Positions 26,094 through 35,253 of a stretch of 64,000 bases of DNA are shown here, piece after piece. The notes under the pieces are model-generated. The model worked only from the letters and a program-made list of their open reading frames with translations. It was not told where the DNA came from and made no database searches. Position 1 is the stretch's first letter, and each line of letters starts with the position of its first letter. Source of the stretch: Marinobacterium marinum (GTDB lineage: Bacteria; Pseudomonadota; Gammaproteobacteria; Pseudomonadales; Balneatricaceae); NCBI RefSeq assembly GCF_013868415.1, contig NZ_JACEMT010000053.1:1173-65172 (forward strand), read 5' to 3'. The position numbers and the translations under genes are program-made.

Positions 26094-26474
26094 TCAGCCG
26101 CGGGCGATCAGGCCGTTGTCGCGGGATGCGCCGGCGGCTTCCAGTTGGCTCAGGTAGCGTTGCCAGTAGTCGGCTTGATTATGTGCCAGATCGTACAGGT
26201 ATTCCCATGTATAGAGTCCGGTATCGTGACCGTCATCAAAAATGATTTTCAGGGCATAGTTGCCGGCAGGCTCGACTCCCTTGAGGCCGACGTGCCGTTT
26301 GCCGGTTTGCAGAATGCCGTTGCCGATGCCGTGGCCGCGTACTTCGGCGGACGGTGAGTGGACGCGCAGGAATTCGGCGGTCAGCTCGAAAGGGCCGTCG
26401 GCATAGATCAGCTCCAGGGTGCGGGACTTGAGGTGAAGCTTGATATCGGAAGGCAGGGGAACCGAAGGGCTCAT
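26094..26474 (-). CDS. DUF971 protein (gamma-butyrobetaine hydroxylase-like N-terminal domain)
   Basis: A 126-residue soluble protein with a single DUF971/GBBH-like N-terminal domain. It includes IKLHLKSRTLELIYADGPFELTAEFLRVHSPSAEVRGHG, VGLKGVEPAGNYALKIIFDDGHDTGLYTWEYLYDL and the tail HNQADYWQRYL. The family is often linked to iron-sulfur metabolism and is commonly found just after hslU in Pseudomonas-type genomes, as here. The exact role is not established. Confidence 0.9.
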   Translation of the reverse strand: MSPSVPLPSDIKLHLKSRTLELIYADGPFELTAEFLRVHSPSAEVRGHGIGNGILQTGKRHVGLKGVEPAGNYALKIIFDDGHDTGLYTWEYLYDLAHNQADYWQRYLSQLEAAGASRDNGLIARG

Positions 26475-26530
26475 GGTAAGGCTCCGTAAATGGACCGGGG
26501 CAGGGTTTGCCCGGTCGCCGAATGCTGAAA

Positions 26531-26570
26531 GCGCCGTCGAGTCCGCGGTCAGTAAAGGACGCGACGGCGC
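26531..26570 (-). terminator. Hairpin downstream of hslU
   Basis: A 9-bp stem (GCGCCGTCG 26531-26539 with CGACGGCGC 26562-26570), extended by a 4-bp inner stem (GTCC/GGAC), lies 19 nt after the hslU stop. It is followed on the minus strand by TTTCAG, a short T-tract. It is probably a partial terminator before the DUF971 gene. Confidence 0.55.
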
Positions 26571-26588
26571 AGTGCGGTGCTGAGCCGG

Positions 26589-27929
26589 TTAGAGGATGTA
26601 GTGGCTCAAATCCTCGTCATGGCTGAGTTCATCCAGTTGTGAATTGACGTAGGCGGCATCGATCTGCACGGTTTCGCCGGTCTTGTCGGATGCGGAGAAG
26701 GACAGTTCGTCCAGCAGGCGTTCCATCATGGTGTGCAGGCGGCGTGCGCCGATGTTTTCGGTCTTCTCGTTGACCTCGTAGGCCAGCTGGGCGATGCGTT
26801 CGATACCGTCTTCGGTGAAAGCGATATCCACACCTTCCGTGGCCAGCAGTGCCTTGTACTGCTCGGTCAGGGAGGCTTTGGGTTCGGTCAGGATGCGGCG
26901 GAAGTCATCCGGCGTCAGGGCATTCAGTTCGACTCGAATCGGCAGTCGGCCCTGCAGCTCGGGAATCAGGTCGGACGGGCGTGCCAGGTGGAAGGCGCCG
27001 GAGGCAATGAACAGGATATGGTCGGTCTTGACCATGCCGTACTTGGTGTTGACGGTGCAGCCTTCGATCAGTGGCAGCAGGTCGCGTTGTACGCCTTCGC
27101 GAGACACGTCACCGCCGCCGTTGTTGTCGCCTCGCTTGCAGACCTTGTCGATCTCATCCAGGAACACGATGCCGTTCTGTTCCACCAGCTCGACGGCCTT
27201 CTGCTTGGCTTCCTCGTCCTTGACCAGTGCGGCCGCTTCTTCATCGGTCAGCAGCTTGAAGGCATCTTTCACCTTCAGGCGCTGAGACTTCTTGCGCTCC
27301 TGACCCATGTTGGAAAACATGTTCTGCAGTTGGCTGGTCATCTCTTCCATGCCCGGAGGTGCCATGATCTCAACGCCCATGGGTTGCTGGGAGACTTCGA
27401 CTTCGATCTCCTTGTCATCCAGCTGGCCTTCACGCAGCTTCTTGCGGAAGATCTGGCGCGTTGCGCTGTCGGTTTTGCTGGACTCCTCTTCCTGACCGAA
27501 CCCGGTTGAGCGAGCCGGGGGCAGCAGGGCATCCAGAATACGCTCTTCGGCGGCTTCTTCGGCGCGGAAACGCACCTGTTCCATGGCTTGTTCGCGCACC
27601 ATTTTGACCGCCATTTCTACCAGGTCGCGGACAATGGTTTCCACATCGCGGCCGACATAGCCGACTTCGGTGAACTTGGTGGCTTCCACCTTGATGAAAG
27701 GTGCATTGGCCAGTTTGGCCAGGCGGCGGGCGATTTCGGTCTTGCCGACACCGGTCGGGCCGATCATCAGAATGTTTTTGGGCGTGACTTCCGGGCGCAG
27801 CTCATCGTTCAGCTGCATGCGGCGCCAGCGGTTGCGCAGTGCGATGGCGACGGAGCGCTTGGCATCGTCCTGACCAATGATGTGGCGGTTGAGTTCATGC
27901 ACGATTTCGCGCGGGGTCATGTTGGACAT
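26589..27929 (-). CDS. hslU: ATP-dependent protease ATPase subunit HslU (ClpY)
   Basis: A 446-residue AAA+ unfoldase that feeds substrates to HslV. Visible features are the N-terminal [34 protein letters not shown], Walker [16 protein letters not shown], the pore-loop region around [11 protein letters not shown], a variable I domain (about 110-240), Walker [12 protein letters not shown] and the conserved C terminus LSHYIL that docks into HslV. The start is 2 nt after the hslV stop. Length matches E. coli HslU (443 aa). Confidence 0.97.
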   Translation of the reverse strand: MSNMTPREIVHELNRHIIGQDDAKRSVAIALRNRWRRMQLNDELRPEVTPKNILMIGPTGVGKTEIARRLAKLANAPFIKVEATKFTEVGYVGRDVETIVRDLVEMAVKMVREQAMEQVRFRAEEAAEERILDALLPPARSTGFGQEEESSKTDSATRQIFRKKLREGQLDDKEIEVEVSQQPMGVEIMAPPGMEEMTSQLQNMFSNMGQERKKSQRLKVKDAFKLLTDEEAAALVKDEEAKQKAVELVEQNGIVFLDEIDKVCKRGDNNGGGDVSREGVQRDLLPLIEGCTVNTKYGMVKTDHILFIASGAFHLARPSDLIPELQGRLPIRVELNALTPDDFRRILTEPKASLTEQYKALLATEGVDIAFTEDGIERIAQLAYEVNEKTENIGARRLHTMMERLLDELSFSASDKTGETVQIDAAYVNSQLDELSHDEDLSHYIL

Positions 27930-27931
27930 GT

Positions 27932-28471
27932 TCAGCTCTCCTCGCGGCTGTTGGTCAGGGTTTCAATGGTCAGGTTGTTGTTGGTAAAGACACAGATGCC
28001 GGCCGCAATGTGCAGGCTTTTTTCGACGATATCACGGGCACTCAAGTCGGTATTGTCGACCAGGGCACGGGCCGCTGCCAGCGCATAGTTACCGCCGGAA
28101 CCGATGGCGATTACACCGTCTTCAGGCTCGATCACGTCGCCGTTGCCCGAGATCAGATAGGTTTTCTCGCTGTTGGCGACCAGCATCAGTGCTTCCAGTC
28201 GACGCAGGACGCGGTCGGAACGCCATTCGCGGGCCAGGTGGATGACGGCATTGACGATATTGCCCTGATGCTTGTCCAGCTGCTGCTCGAACAGGTCGCG
28301 CAGGGTGATGGCATCCGCTGTGCTGCCGGCAAAACCAGTAATGACCTGGTGCTTGGGCAGAGTGTTGACCTTTTTTGCGGTGCCTTTCATTACGGTATTG
28401 CCCAGGGAAACCTGGCCATCACCGCCGACTACCACTTGGTCGCCACGGCGTACGGAAACAATTGTTGTCAT
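27932..28471 (-). CDS. hslV: ATP-dependent protease peptidase subunit HslV (ClpQ)
   Basis: A 179-residue proteasome-beta-like peptidase. After removal of Met1 the nucleophile is Thr ([35 protein letters not shown]). Further landmarks are [20 protein letters not shown] and [16 protein letters not shown]. It forms the hslV-hslU operon with only 2 nt between the genes and belongs to the long minus-strand run from priA. Heat-shock control is usual for this operon, but no sigma32 promoter could be fixed in the 77-nt gap upstream. Confidence 0.97.
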   Translation of the reverse strand: MTTIVSVRRGDQVVVGGDGQVSLGNTVMKGTAKKVNTLPKHQVITGFAGSTADAITLRDLFEQQLDKHQGNIVNAVIHLAREWRSDRVLRRLEALMLVANSEKTYLISGNGDVIEPEDGVIAIGSGGNYALAAARALVDNTDLSARDIVEKSLHIAAGICVFTNNNLTIETLTNSREES

Positions 28472-28548
28472 AACAGATACATCCTATCGGTCCGGTATTG
28501 TGTACAGATATGGATGCGTTCGAGCGGATTTCAAGGGGCAGACCCGGA

Positions 28549-29199
28549 TCAATCGATCCGGATCTGCATGGGGATGATGCGGAGTTTGCCCAGCTTGTTG
28601 CGCGCCTGGCTCATGGCGGCGTAGTTGTCGAAAGGGCCCAGGCGGACGCGATACCAGATGCCATTGCCGCCTTCCGAGCGGTCGGTCCGAACACCGGGAA
28701 AGCCTTGCAGAATCAATTTGGCACGCATGCGCTCGGCATCGGCGGGGTCGCGGAAGGAACCGGCCTGCAGCAGGTAGCGGTACTCCAGTTTGGCATCCTT
28801 GGGAGTGGATTTGTATACGTCCACTTTAGGAGCGACCACCTCGGCCTTGGGCAGCATTTCGTAAAACTCGAACTTGCTCTTTTCCGGTTCTGGCTCTGGC
28901 TCTGGCTTTGGTTCCGGCTTGGGGGCAGGAGTCGGTTTCGCAACGGGTGCCGGCCGTGATTCAGGTTGTGCCGTGGTTGTGGTATCGGTTTCGGCTTCCG
29001 GTGGTGTCTGTACCAGAGTAAACAGCAAGTAGCCGAGCCCGCCCAATACGATGAGGGTGAGCAACAGCAGTTTCCACGGCGTACGCCGTGGCGGCGGCGC
29101 GGCACGCTTGGGTGCCGCCTGGCGTGCCGGTTGGCGCGCGGGCTTGCGGCTGGCGCTGGAGCCGTTGCGGCGCTTGCGGGCGAAGTCCTGCTTGGCCAT
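28549..29199 (-). CDS. FtsN-like SPOR-domain protein
   Basis: A 216-residue inner-membrane protein likely involved in cell division. The N-terminal 42 residues are cytoplasmic and strongly basic (FARKRRNGSSASRKPARQPA). A single helix follows at about 43-62 (WKLLLLTLIVLGGLGYLLF), then a Pro/Glu/Lys-rich periplasmic linker (about 75-108), then a SPOR domain (about 138-215, YRYLLQAGSFRDPADAERMRAKLILQGF). SPOR domains bind denuded septal peptidoglycan. The position between argS (3-nt gap) and hslV is the Pseudomonas FtsN-like locus. The essential FtsN helices cannot be verified by eye. Confidence 0.87.
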   Translation of the reverse strand: MAKQDFARKRRNGSSASRKPARQPARQAAPKRAAPPPRRTPWKLLLLTLIVLGGLGYLLFTLVQTPPEAETDTTTTAQPESRPAPVAKPTPAPKPEPKPEPEPEPEKSKFEFYEMLPKAEVVAPKVDVYKSTPKDAKLEYRYLLQAGSFRDPADAERMRAKLILQGFPGVRTDRSEGGNGIWYRVRLGPFDNYAAMSQARNKLGKLRIIPMQIRID

Positions 29200-29202
29200 T
29201 AC

Positions 29203-30960
29203 TTACATTTGCTCCGGTGCGGAAACGCCCAGCAGTTTCAAACCGTTCGCCAGTACCTGGCGTACGGCCACGCTGAGAGTCAAACGGGCATTACGCAGCT
29301 CGGCGTCGTCGATGATCAGCTTGTGGCCGTTGTACCAGGTATGGAAGTCACCGGCCAGGTCGCGCAGGTAGTTGGCCAGCATGTGCGGTTCGAAGTTGAG
29401 CGCGGCATGCTGCAGGGTTTCCGGATATTTGGCCAGTTGCTTGACCAGGTCCTTCTCTGTTTCGCTTTCCAGGCGCTCCAGGGATGCCAGACCGGCAGTC
29501 TGGTCCCACGCCATGCCTTCGCTGTCCAGCTTGCGCAGCACCGAGCAGACGCGCGCGTGGGCGTACTGGATATAGTATACCGGGTTGTCCTTGGATTCGG
29601 ACTTGGCCAGCTCCAGGTCGAAGTCCATATGCTGATCGGCCTTGCGGGTTACGTAAAAGAAGCGGCAGGCATCGTTGCGGACTTCATTGCGCAGTTCACG
29701 CAGGGTCACGAAAGAGCCGGAGCGGGTGGACATCTGCACGCGTTCGCTGCCGCGGTAGAGGATGGCGAACTGCACCAGGCGCACTTCCAGTTTTTCGGAA
29801 TCGTATCCCATGGCCTGGATCGCGGCCTTCACACGGGCGATGTAGCCGTGGTGGTCGGCTCCCCAGATGTTGACGACCTTGTCGAAACCGCGTTCGAACT
29901 TGTTCATATGGTAGGCGATATCGGACGCGAAGTAGGTCGTCTGGCCGTTGGCGCGCTTGACTACGCGGTCCTTGTCATCACCGAAGTCGGTGGAGCGGAA
30001 CCAGAGGTTGCCTTCTTCTTCGTACAGGTAGCCTTTGGCGTCCAGTTGTTCCAATGCGCGGCTGACATCGCCGCTGCTGGTCAGGGAGCGTTCGGAGAAC
30101 CATTCCTGATAATTGACGCCGAATTCGGCCAGGTCTTCGCGGATGTCACCGAGGATGGAGTTCAGGCCGGCATCAAACACCAGGCCGTAGTCGTCGCCGA
30201 GCAGCTGCTGGGCGCGCTCGATCAGTGCATCAATGTGGGTTTCCTTATCGCCGCCGGCGGGTTCGTCCGCCGGGATATCGGCAAATACATCCGTGATCGG
30301 GCGGTTGAAGCGGTCACCGTGCTCCTTGATCAGGTCATGGGCGATGTCGCGGATGTAATAGCCCTGATAGCCGTTGCTGGGGAAGGTCAGTTCCTGCTCG
30401 TGCTGTTCCAGGTAGCGCAACCAGACACTGGCGGCGAGGATGTTCATCTGCCGGCCGGCGTCGTTGACGTAGTACTCGCGTTCTACCTCGATCCCCGCCG
30501 CTTCCAGCAGGTCGGCAACGGTGGCGCCATAGGCGGCGCCACGGCCGTGACCCACGTGAAGGGGGCCGGTCGGGTTGGCTGATACGAACTCGACCTGCAT
30601 GCGCGGTCCGGAGTTGGGGGCGGCACGGCCAAAGGTGTCACCCTGTTGCAGAATGTCGCCGACGACAGAGAAAGTAGATGCCTGGCTGACGAAAAAGTTG
30701 ATGAAGCCGGGGCCTGCAATCTCGGTTTTTTCCACGCTGGTGCTGGCCGGCAGGGCATCACACAGCAGCTGGGCCAGTTCGCGCGGGTTGCGTCGGGCCG
30801 GTTTAGCCAGAGTCAGAGCGATGTTGCTGGCAAAGTCGCCGTGGGCCTTGTCACGGGTGTTTTCCACCTGAATGTTGTGAGTGATGTCGGCCGGCAGGAT
30901 GCCGTTGGCGGTCAGGGTTGAAAGGGCCGCGTCAATCAGCTGGGCAATCTGTTCTTTCAT
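29203..30960 (-). CDS. argS: Arginyl-tRNA synthetase
   Basis: A 585-residue class I aminoacyl-tRNA synthetase that charges tRNA-Arg. The Add1 domain is N-terminal. The HIGH signature appears as [17 protein letters not shown]. The KMSKS position is degenerate ([13 protein letters not shown]), as is common in bacterial ArgRS. The C-terminal DALR domain ends [29 protein letters not shown]. Length is close to E. coli (577 aa). It lies 93 nt after priA and abuts the FtsN-like gene. A 538-codon open frame antisense to it is a codon-bias shadow. Confidence 0.97.
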   Translation of the reverse strand: MKEQIAQLIDAALSTLTANGILPADITHNIQVENTRDKAHGDFASNIALTLAKPARRNPRELAQLLCDALPASTSVEKTEIAGPGFINFFVSQASTFSVVGDILQQGDTFGRAAPNSGPRMQVEFVSANPTGPLHVGHGRGAAYGATVADLLEAAGIEVEREYYVNDAGRQMNILAASVWLRYLEQHEQELTFPSNGYQGYYIRDIAHDLIKEHGDRFNRPITDVFADIPADEPAGGDKETHIDALIERAQQLLGDDYGLVFDAGLNSILGDIREDLAEFGVNYQEWFSERSLTSSGDVSRALEQLDAKGYLYEEEGNLWFRSTDFGDDKDRVVKRANGQTTYFASDIAYHMNKFERGFDKVVNIWGADHHGYIARVKAAIQAMGYDSEKLEVRLVQFAILYRGSERVQMSTRSGSFVTLRELRNEVRNDACRFFYVTRKADQHMDFDLELAKSESKDNPVYYIQYAHARVCSVLRKLDSEGMAWDQTAGLASLERLESETEKDLVKQLAKYPETLQHAALNFEPHMLANYLRDLAGDFHTWYNGHKLIIDDAELRNARLTLSVAVRQVLANGLKLLGVSAPEQM

Positions 30961-31053
30961 CGGGGTACTCTGGCTGGAATTGAAGATCAGAAGGATGCAA
31001 TAAACCGGACATTATATGTTGCGGGGCTGGTCAATTGCCAATCAGATTGCCGG

Positions 31054-33258
31054 TCAGTAGCTGTCGACGGGGTCTACGTCCAGTGTCCAGCGTACCCGTC
31101 GTGACTCCGGATGCGCCTGCATCAGTCCGGTCAGTACTGCCAGCGCCTGATGCAGGGGGCTGCGTTGCCGGGATTGCAGCAGCAACTGGGCGCGGAAGAG
31201 TCCGGCACGTTTTTCCATCAGAGAGGGGAAGGGGCCGATGCTCTGGACACCCGCCGGCAGCAGTTGCTGCTGGTCGGCCAGTTCTCTCAGGCTGAGCAGG
31301 AAGTTTTCGGCCAGGGCGGGCTGGCCGGCTTCGGCGCGAATCAGTGCGTGGTGGGCAAAGGGTGGCAAATGGCCGCCGCGGCGCAAACCAAGCTCTTCTC
31401 GGGCAAAGGCGTCATAGCCGGTATGGACCAGCGTGTTGAGCATGGGGTGGTCGGCGTTGAAGGTTTGCAGCAGTACTTCCCCTGGCAGATCGGCGCGACC
31501 GGCGCGGCCGGCTACCTGCAGAATCAGCTGGGCGGTTTTCTCCATGCCGCGGAAGTCGGCACTGAACAGTCCGGCATCCGCATCCAGTACCGCAACCAGG
31601 GTCACTTTAGGAAAGTGATGCCCCTTGGCCAGCATTTGGGTGCCGACCAGAATGCAGGGGGCGCCGCTGTGTACCTGTGTCATGATGCGTTCCAGTGCGT
31701 GCTTGCGCTGGGTGCTGTCCCGGTCGACCCTCAGGACGGGCGTGTGCGGGAAATGGTCGGCGAGGCGTTCTTCAATGCGTTCGGTACCGTTGCCGGCCGG
31801 GCGTAACTGGGTGCTGCCGCAGTGTGCGCATTGGCGAGGAATAGGGGTTTGTCGATCGCAGTGGTGGCAATGCAGATGTGGTGGCTTGCGGTGCAGGGTC
31901 ATGCGAGCATCACAGCGGGTGCAGTCGACCGGTGTGCCGCAGTCATGACAGACCAGTGCGGGCGAAAAACCGCGGCGGTTCAGAAACAGTAACACCTGAG
32001 TGCCGCGGGCCAGATGTTCATGAATGCGCTGTAGCAGCGGCGTGGACAGGCCTGCATCCAGCTGTTGCTGACGGATATCGAGCAGCTCGAACCGGGGTGG
32101 TTTGGCATTGCCGGCCCGCCGGCTCAGGTGCAGATGGTGGAAGCGTCCGCTCAGGGCGTTGTGCAGGGTTTCCAGGGATGGTGTGGCACTGCCCAGCAGA
32201 ACCGGAATGTCATACTCGCGAGCGCGAAAAACGGCCAGGTCGCGGGCATGGTAGCGAAATCCGTCCTGCTGTTTGAATGAGCCGTCGTGCTCCTCGTCGA
32301 CAATGATCAGACCGGGATTGCGCAGTGGGGTGAAAATGGCGGAGCGGGTGCCGATGAGAATACGTGCGCTGCCTTCACGGGCCCAGAGCCAGGCATCCAG
32401 ACGCTGCCGGTCGGTCAGGCCGGAGTGCAGCGCAAGTACCGGTACGCGAAAGCGTGCCTTGAAGCGGGTAATGGTCTGTGGTGTCAGTCCTATTTCGGGT
32501 ACCAGTACCAGCGCCTGGGTACCCTGTTCAAGGCAGCGTTGAATGGCTTGTAGATAGACTTCGGTCTTGCCGGAGCCGGTGACGCCTTCCAGCAGTATGG
32601 GGGTAAATCCGCGTGCCTGGTGCAGGGCCTCGACGGCCGCTTGCTGTTCATCATGCAGTGGCAATGGGGGTTCGCGCAGAATATCGGAGCCCTGCTCATC
32701 TGCATGCGGGAGTGCAGGCAGGTGTTCGAAGGGAACGGCGAGCCCCTTCTCCGCCAGCGTTTTCAGTAATGCGGGGTTACCGCCTTCAGCTCGCAGCGCA
32801 TCGGTGCTGATGCCCTGTGGATGGTCCAGCAGAAGCGCCAGCAGTTCGCGTTGTCGCTCAGCGCGCGCCGAAAGCTGCTCCATGGTGGCGGTGGTAGCGG
32901 CTCGCCACAGCGTCTGGTGCTGGAAGCGGTCGGGCTGTCCCTGGCGCAGCAAAACGGGGAGCGCCTGCTGTAAAGCATCCCCGATCGGGTGCTGGTAGTA
33001 CCGGGCGGCCCAGCTCGCCAGGTGAAACAGGTCCGGCGTCAGTACTGGCCTGGCATCCAGCAGCTCGAGTACCGGCTTGAGTTTGTCGAGAGGTACTTCG
33101 CTGCTGTCTGCCAGTGACACCAGAATACCGATGGCTTCGCGGCGACCGAAGGGAACGCGTACACGGCAGCCTGGGAGAGCCGCTTCAGGCCCATAGACCG
33201 GAGGGCGGTAGTCGAACAGGCGGTACAGGGGTGTCGGAATGGCTACGCGAAAAATCAA
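31054..33258 (-). CDS. priA: Primosomal protein N' (replication restart helicase)
   Basis: A 734-residue SF2 helicase that reloads DnaB at stalled forks. The N-terminal 3' DNA-binding domain is followed by Walker A VTGSGKTEVYLQAI, the DEEH box in LIIVDEEHDGSFKQ, a zinc-binding cluster (CHDCGTPVDCTRC ... HCHHCDRQTPIPRQCAHC) and the helicase C domain (VGTQMLAKGHHFPKVTLVAV, VAGRAGRADLPG). Length equals E. coli PriA (732 aa). It is divergent from rpmE, the standard gammaproteobacterial arrangement, and heads the minus-strand run argS, SPOR gene, hslVU. Confidence 0.97.
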   Translation of the reverse strand: MIFRVAIPTPLYRLFDYRPPVYGPEAALPGCRVRVPFGRREAIGILVSLADSSEVPLDKLKPVLELLDARPVLTPDLFHLASWAARYYQHPIGDALQQALPVLLRQGQPDRFQHQTLWRAATTATMEQLSARAERQRELLALLLDHPQGISTDALRAEGGNPALLKTLAEKGLAVPFEHLPALPHADEQGSDILREPPLPLHDEQQAAVEALHQARGFTPILLEGVTGSGKTEVYLQAIQRCLEQGTQALVLVPEIGLTPQTITRFKARFRVPVLALHSGLTDRQRLDAWLWAREGSARILIGTRSAIFTPLRNPGLIIVDEEHDGSFKQQDGFRYHARDLAVFRAREYDIPVLLGSATPSLETLHNALSGRFHHLHLSRRAGNAKPPRFELLDIRQQQLDAGLSTPLLQRIHEHLARGTQVLLFLNRRGFSPALVCHDCGTPVDCTRCDARMTLHRKPPHLHCHHCDRQTPIPRQCAHCGSTQLRPAGNGTERIEERLADHFPHTPVLRVDRDSTQRKHALERIMTQVHSGAPCILVGTQMLAKGHHFPKVTLVAVLDADAGLFSADFRGMEKTAQLILQVAGRAGRADLPGEVLLQTFNADHPMLNTLVHTGYDAFAREELGLRRGGHLPPFAHHALIRAEAGQPALAENFLLSLRELADQQQLLPAGVQSIGPFPSLMEKRAGLFRAQLLLQSRQRSPLHQALAVLTGLMQAHPESRRVRWTLDVDPVDSY

Positions 33259-33478
33259 AGCAGGGCCTCGCTGTGGCGTGTGAGCGCTGGGAGAGTCAGT
33301 CTAGAGGGTTTGATCGTTCCGGGGAATGCTCGTTTTTGCTTGCCGGTAGTGGGTGTGGGGCGTATAATTTCGCGCCTTGGTTCTATCTATTGTACTTGTG
33401 AGAGTACGCCATTAAATGTGCGGTGCCTGGCGTCATATGCGACCGGGTGGCGGCACGCCAATTTTGTCGAGGTTTAAG

Positions 33479-33694
33479 ATGAAAGCTGGTATCCATCCGG
33501 AATATACCAAAATCACTGTTACTTGCTCTTGCGGTAACGTGATGAACACCCGCTCTACCCTGGGTGAAGACATGCTGGTCGACGTATGCAGCCAGTGCCA
33601 CCCGTTCTACACCGGTAAGCAGAAGGAAGCAACTTCTGGTGGCCGTGTTGACCGCTTCAAGAAACGTTTCGGTTCTCGTGGCTTCAAGTCATAA
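33479..33694 (+). CDS. rpmE: 50S ribosomal protein L31, zinc-binding type
   Basis: A 71-residue ribosomal protein of the large subunit. The four-cysteine zinc ribbon is intact (C16-S-C18 and C37-S-Q-C40 with [10 protein letters not shown] after it), so this is the C+ paralogue used when zinc is sufficient. An alternative in-frame start at 33416 is rejected, because the ATG at 33479 has GAGG 6 nt upstream and gives the normal N terminus MKAGIHPEY. It is followed by a strong terminator. Confidence 0.97.
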   Translation: MKAGIHPEYTKITVTCSCGNVMNTRSTLGEDMLVDVCSQCHPFYTGKQKEATSGGRVDRFKKRFGSRGFKS

Positions 33695-33716
33695 GCGACG
33701 GTTTCCATGTGAACGC

Positions 33717-33746
33717 AAAAAGGCACTCATCGCGAGTGCCTTTTTT
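33717..33746 (+). terminator. Rho-independent terminator of rpmE
   Basis: The arms AAAAGGCACTC and GAGTGCCTTTTTT flank the loop ATCGC and end in a T6 run. The 200-nt stretch that follows (33747-33944) is AT-rich and should hold the malic enzyme promoter. Confidence 0.93.
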
Positions 33747-33944
33747 GTATCTGTCTCCTGCCGTTTTTTCCTCTACCGAGCACTTGGGTGTTGGGCTGCA
33801 AGGACTGCTGAAATTGATGCATAAGTACCATTTAAAAGGGCACTGAAGTCCTAAATTGCATCGTCTGGAGGGCAGTTGTTGTGGTTATGGGTTTTATATA
33901 TGATGCAAGTTCGTCTTATAAAAACTTAGTTGGAAACAGCAACC

Positions 33945-35189
33945 ATGTCTCAAGATTTTAAACAAGCTGCTCTCGATTACCACGAGTTTCCGCGACCGGG
34001 TAAAATCAGTGTAGAGCTTTCTACTCTTGCTGAGACTTCGCGTGATCTTGCACTGGCCTATTCGCCGGGCGTGGCCGAACCGGTCCGCGAGATTGCCAAA
34101 GACCCGGATGCCGTGTACCGCTACACAGCCAAGGGTAATCTGGTTGCCGTGATCTCCAACGGTTCCGCTATCCTGGGTCTGGGAAATCTGGGCCCGCTGG
34201 CGTCCAAGCCGGTTATGGAAGGCAAGGCTCTGCTGTTCAAGCGCTTCGCCGATATCGACTCCATTGATATCGAAGTGGATGCAGAAAGCCCTCAGGCATT
34301 TATCGATACGGTTGCTCGTATCGCGGAGACCTTTGGCGGAATCAACCTGGAAGACATCAAGGCACCCGAGTGCTTCGAGATCGAGCGAGCCCTGATCGAG
34401 CGCTGCAAGATCCCGGTATTCCACGATGATCAGCACGGTACCGCGATTGTGACGGCGGCGGGCATGATTAATGCGTTGGAACTGGCCGGCAAAAAGCTGG
34501 AAGAAGCTCAGATCGTATGCTTGGGCGCTGGCGCTGCTGCCAGTGCGTGTATGAAGCTGCTGATCAATATGGGTGCCAAGGTCGAAAATATCTTCATGCT
34601 GGACCGTAAGGGTGTGATCCACTCCGGTCGCGAAGATCTGACACCGGAAAAGGCGGCATTTGCCACCGAAACCGATAAGCGTACTCTGGAGGATGCGGTT
34701 ACTGACGCTGACGTATTTGTCGGTCTGTCGGGTCCTGATCTGCTCTCTCCGGAAAATCTGCTGAAGATGGCGGACAACCCGATCGTCTTCGCCTGTGCGA
34801 ACCCTGATCCTGAAATCAAGCCGGATCTGGCGCACAAGACCCGTTCTGATGTGATCATGGCGACTGGTCGTTCCGATTACCCGAACCAGGTCAACAACGT
34901 CCTGGGCTTCCCGTTTATCTTCCGTGGTGCACTCGATGTGCGTGCCACCGCGATTAATGAAGAAATGAAGGAAGCGGCGGTGAAAGCTCTGGCCGATCTG
35001 GCAAAGGAGCCGGTAACGTCTGAAGTACTGGAGGCCTATGGTCTGCAGGAGTTGTCTTTCGGTCGCGAATATATCCTGCCGAAAGCGACAGACTCACGTT
35101 TGCTGGGAGTCATTTCTTCGGCGGTTGCCCAGGCGGCAATCGATACGGGTGTGGCGCGTCTGCCGATGCCGGCGAACTACCCGCTGTAA
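33945..35189 (+). CDS. maeB: NAD(P)-dependent malic enzyme, short form
   Basis: A 414-residue cytosolic enzyme converting malate to pyruvate and CO2. The N-terminal malic domain has [35 protein letters not shown] and [38 protein letters not shown]. The metal-site segment is [13 protein letters not shown], and the NAD-binding domain includes [16 protein letters not shown]. The E. coli MaeB has a C-terminal phosphotransacetylase domain (759 aa total) that is absent here; the short form is usual at this locus in Pseudomonas. The ATG at 33945 fits the family N terminus; an upstream TTG at 33930 is less likely. Confidence 0.95.
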   Translation: MSQDFKQAALDYHEFPRPGKISVELSTLAETSRDLALAYSPGVAEPVREIAKDPDAVYRYTAKGNLVAVISNGSAILGLGNLGPLASKPVMEGKALLFKRFADIDSIDIEVDAESPQAFIDTVARIAETFGGINLEDIKAPECFEIERALIERCKIPVFHDDQHGTAIVTAAGMINALELAGKKLEEAQIVCLGAGAAASACMKLLINMGAKVENIFMLDRKGVIHSGREDLTPEKAAFATETDKRTLEDAVTDADVFVGLSGPDLLSPENLLKMADNPIVFACANPDPEIKPDLAHKTRSDVIMATGRSDYPNQVNNVLGFPFIFRGALDVRATAINEEMKEAAVKALADLAKEPVTSEVLEAYGLQELSFGREYILPKATDSRLLGVISSAVAQAAIDTGVARLPMPANYPL

Positions 35190-35205
35190 AACGAAGTTCG
35201 GACCC

Positions 35206-35236
35206 AAAAAAACCGCTGCCTGGCAGCGGTTTTTTA
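35206..35236. terminator. Bidirectional terminator between maeB and the PBP1A gene
   Basis: The arms AAAACCGCTGCC and GGCAGCGGTTTTTT have a 1-nt centre on paper and a practical 3-4 nt loop. A- and T-runs on both sides serve the two converging genes. Confidence 0.92.
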
Positions 35237-35253
35237 TTGCGCGTTATCCGGGA

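Noticed and set aside
28966-30582. 538-codon open frame antisense to argS and the FtsN-like gene
   Set aside because: Shadow of two well-supported genes; no recognisable motif and no start signal.
29203-30960. Missing KMSKS motif in ArgS as a sign of inactivation
   Set aside because: Most bacterial ArgRS enzymes lack the canonical KMSKS, and all other landmarks are intact.
33945-35189. Malic enzyme truncated by loss of the phosphotransacetylase domain
   Set aside because: The short form is normal for this locus in Pseudomonas-type genomes and ends cleanly before a terminator.
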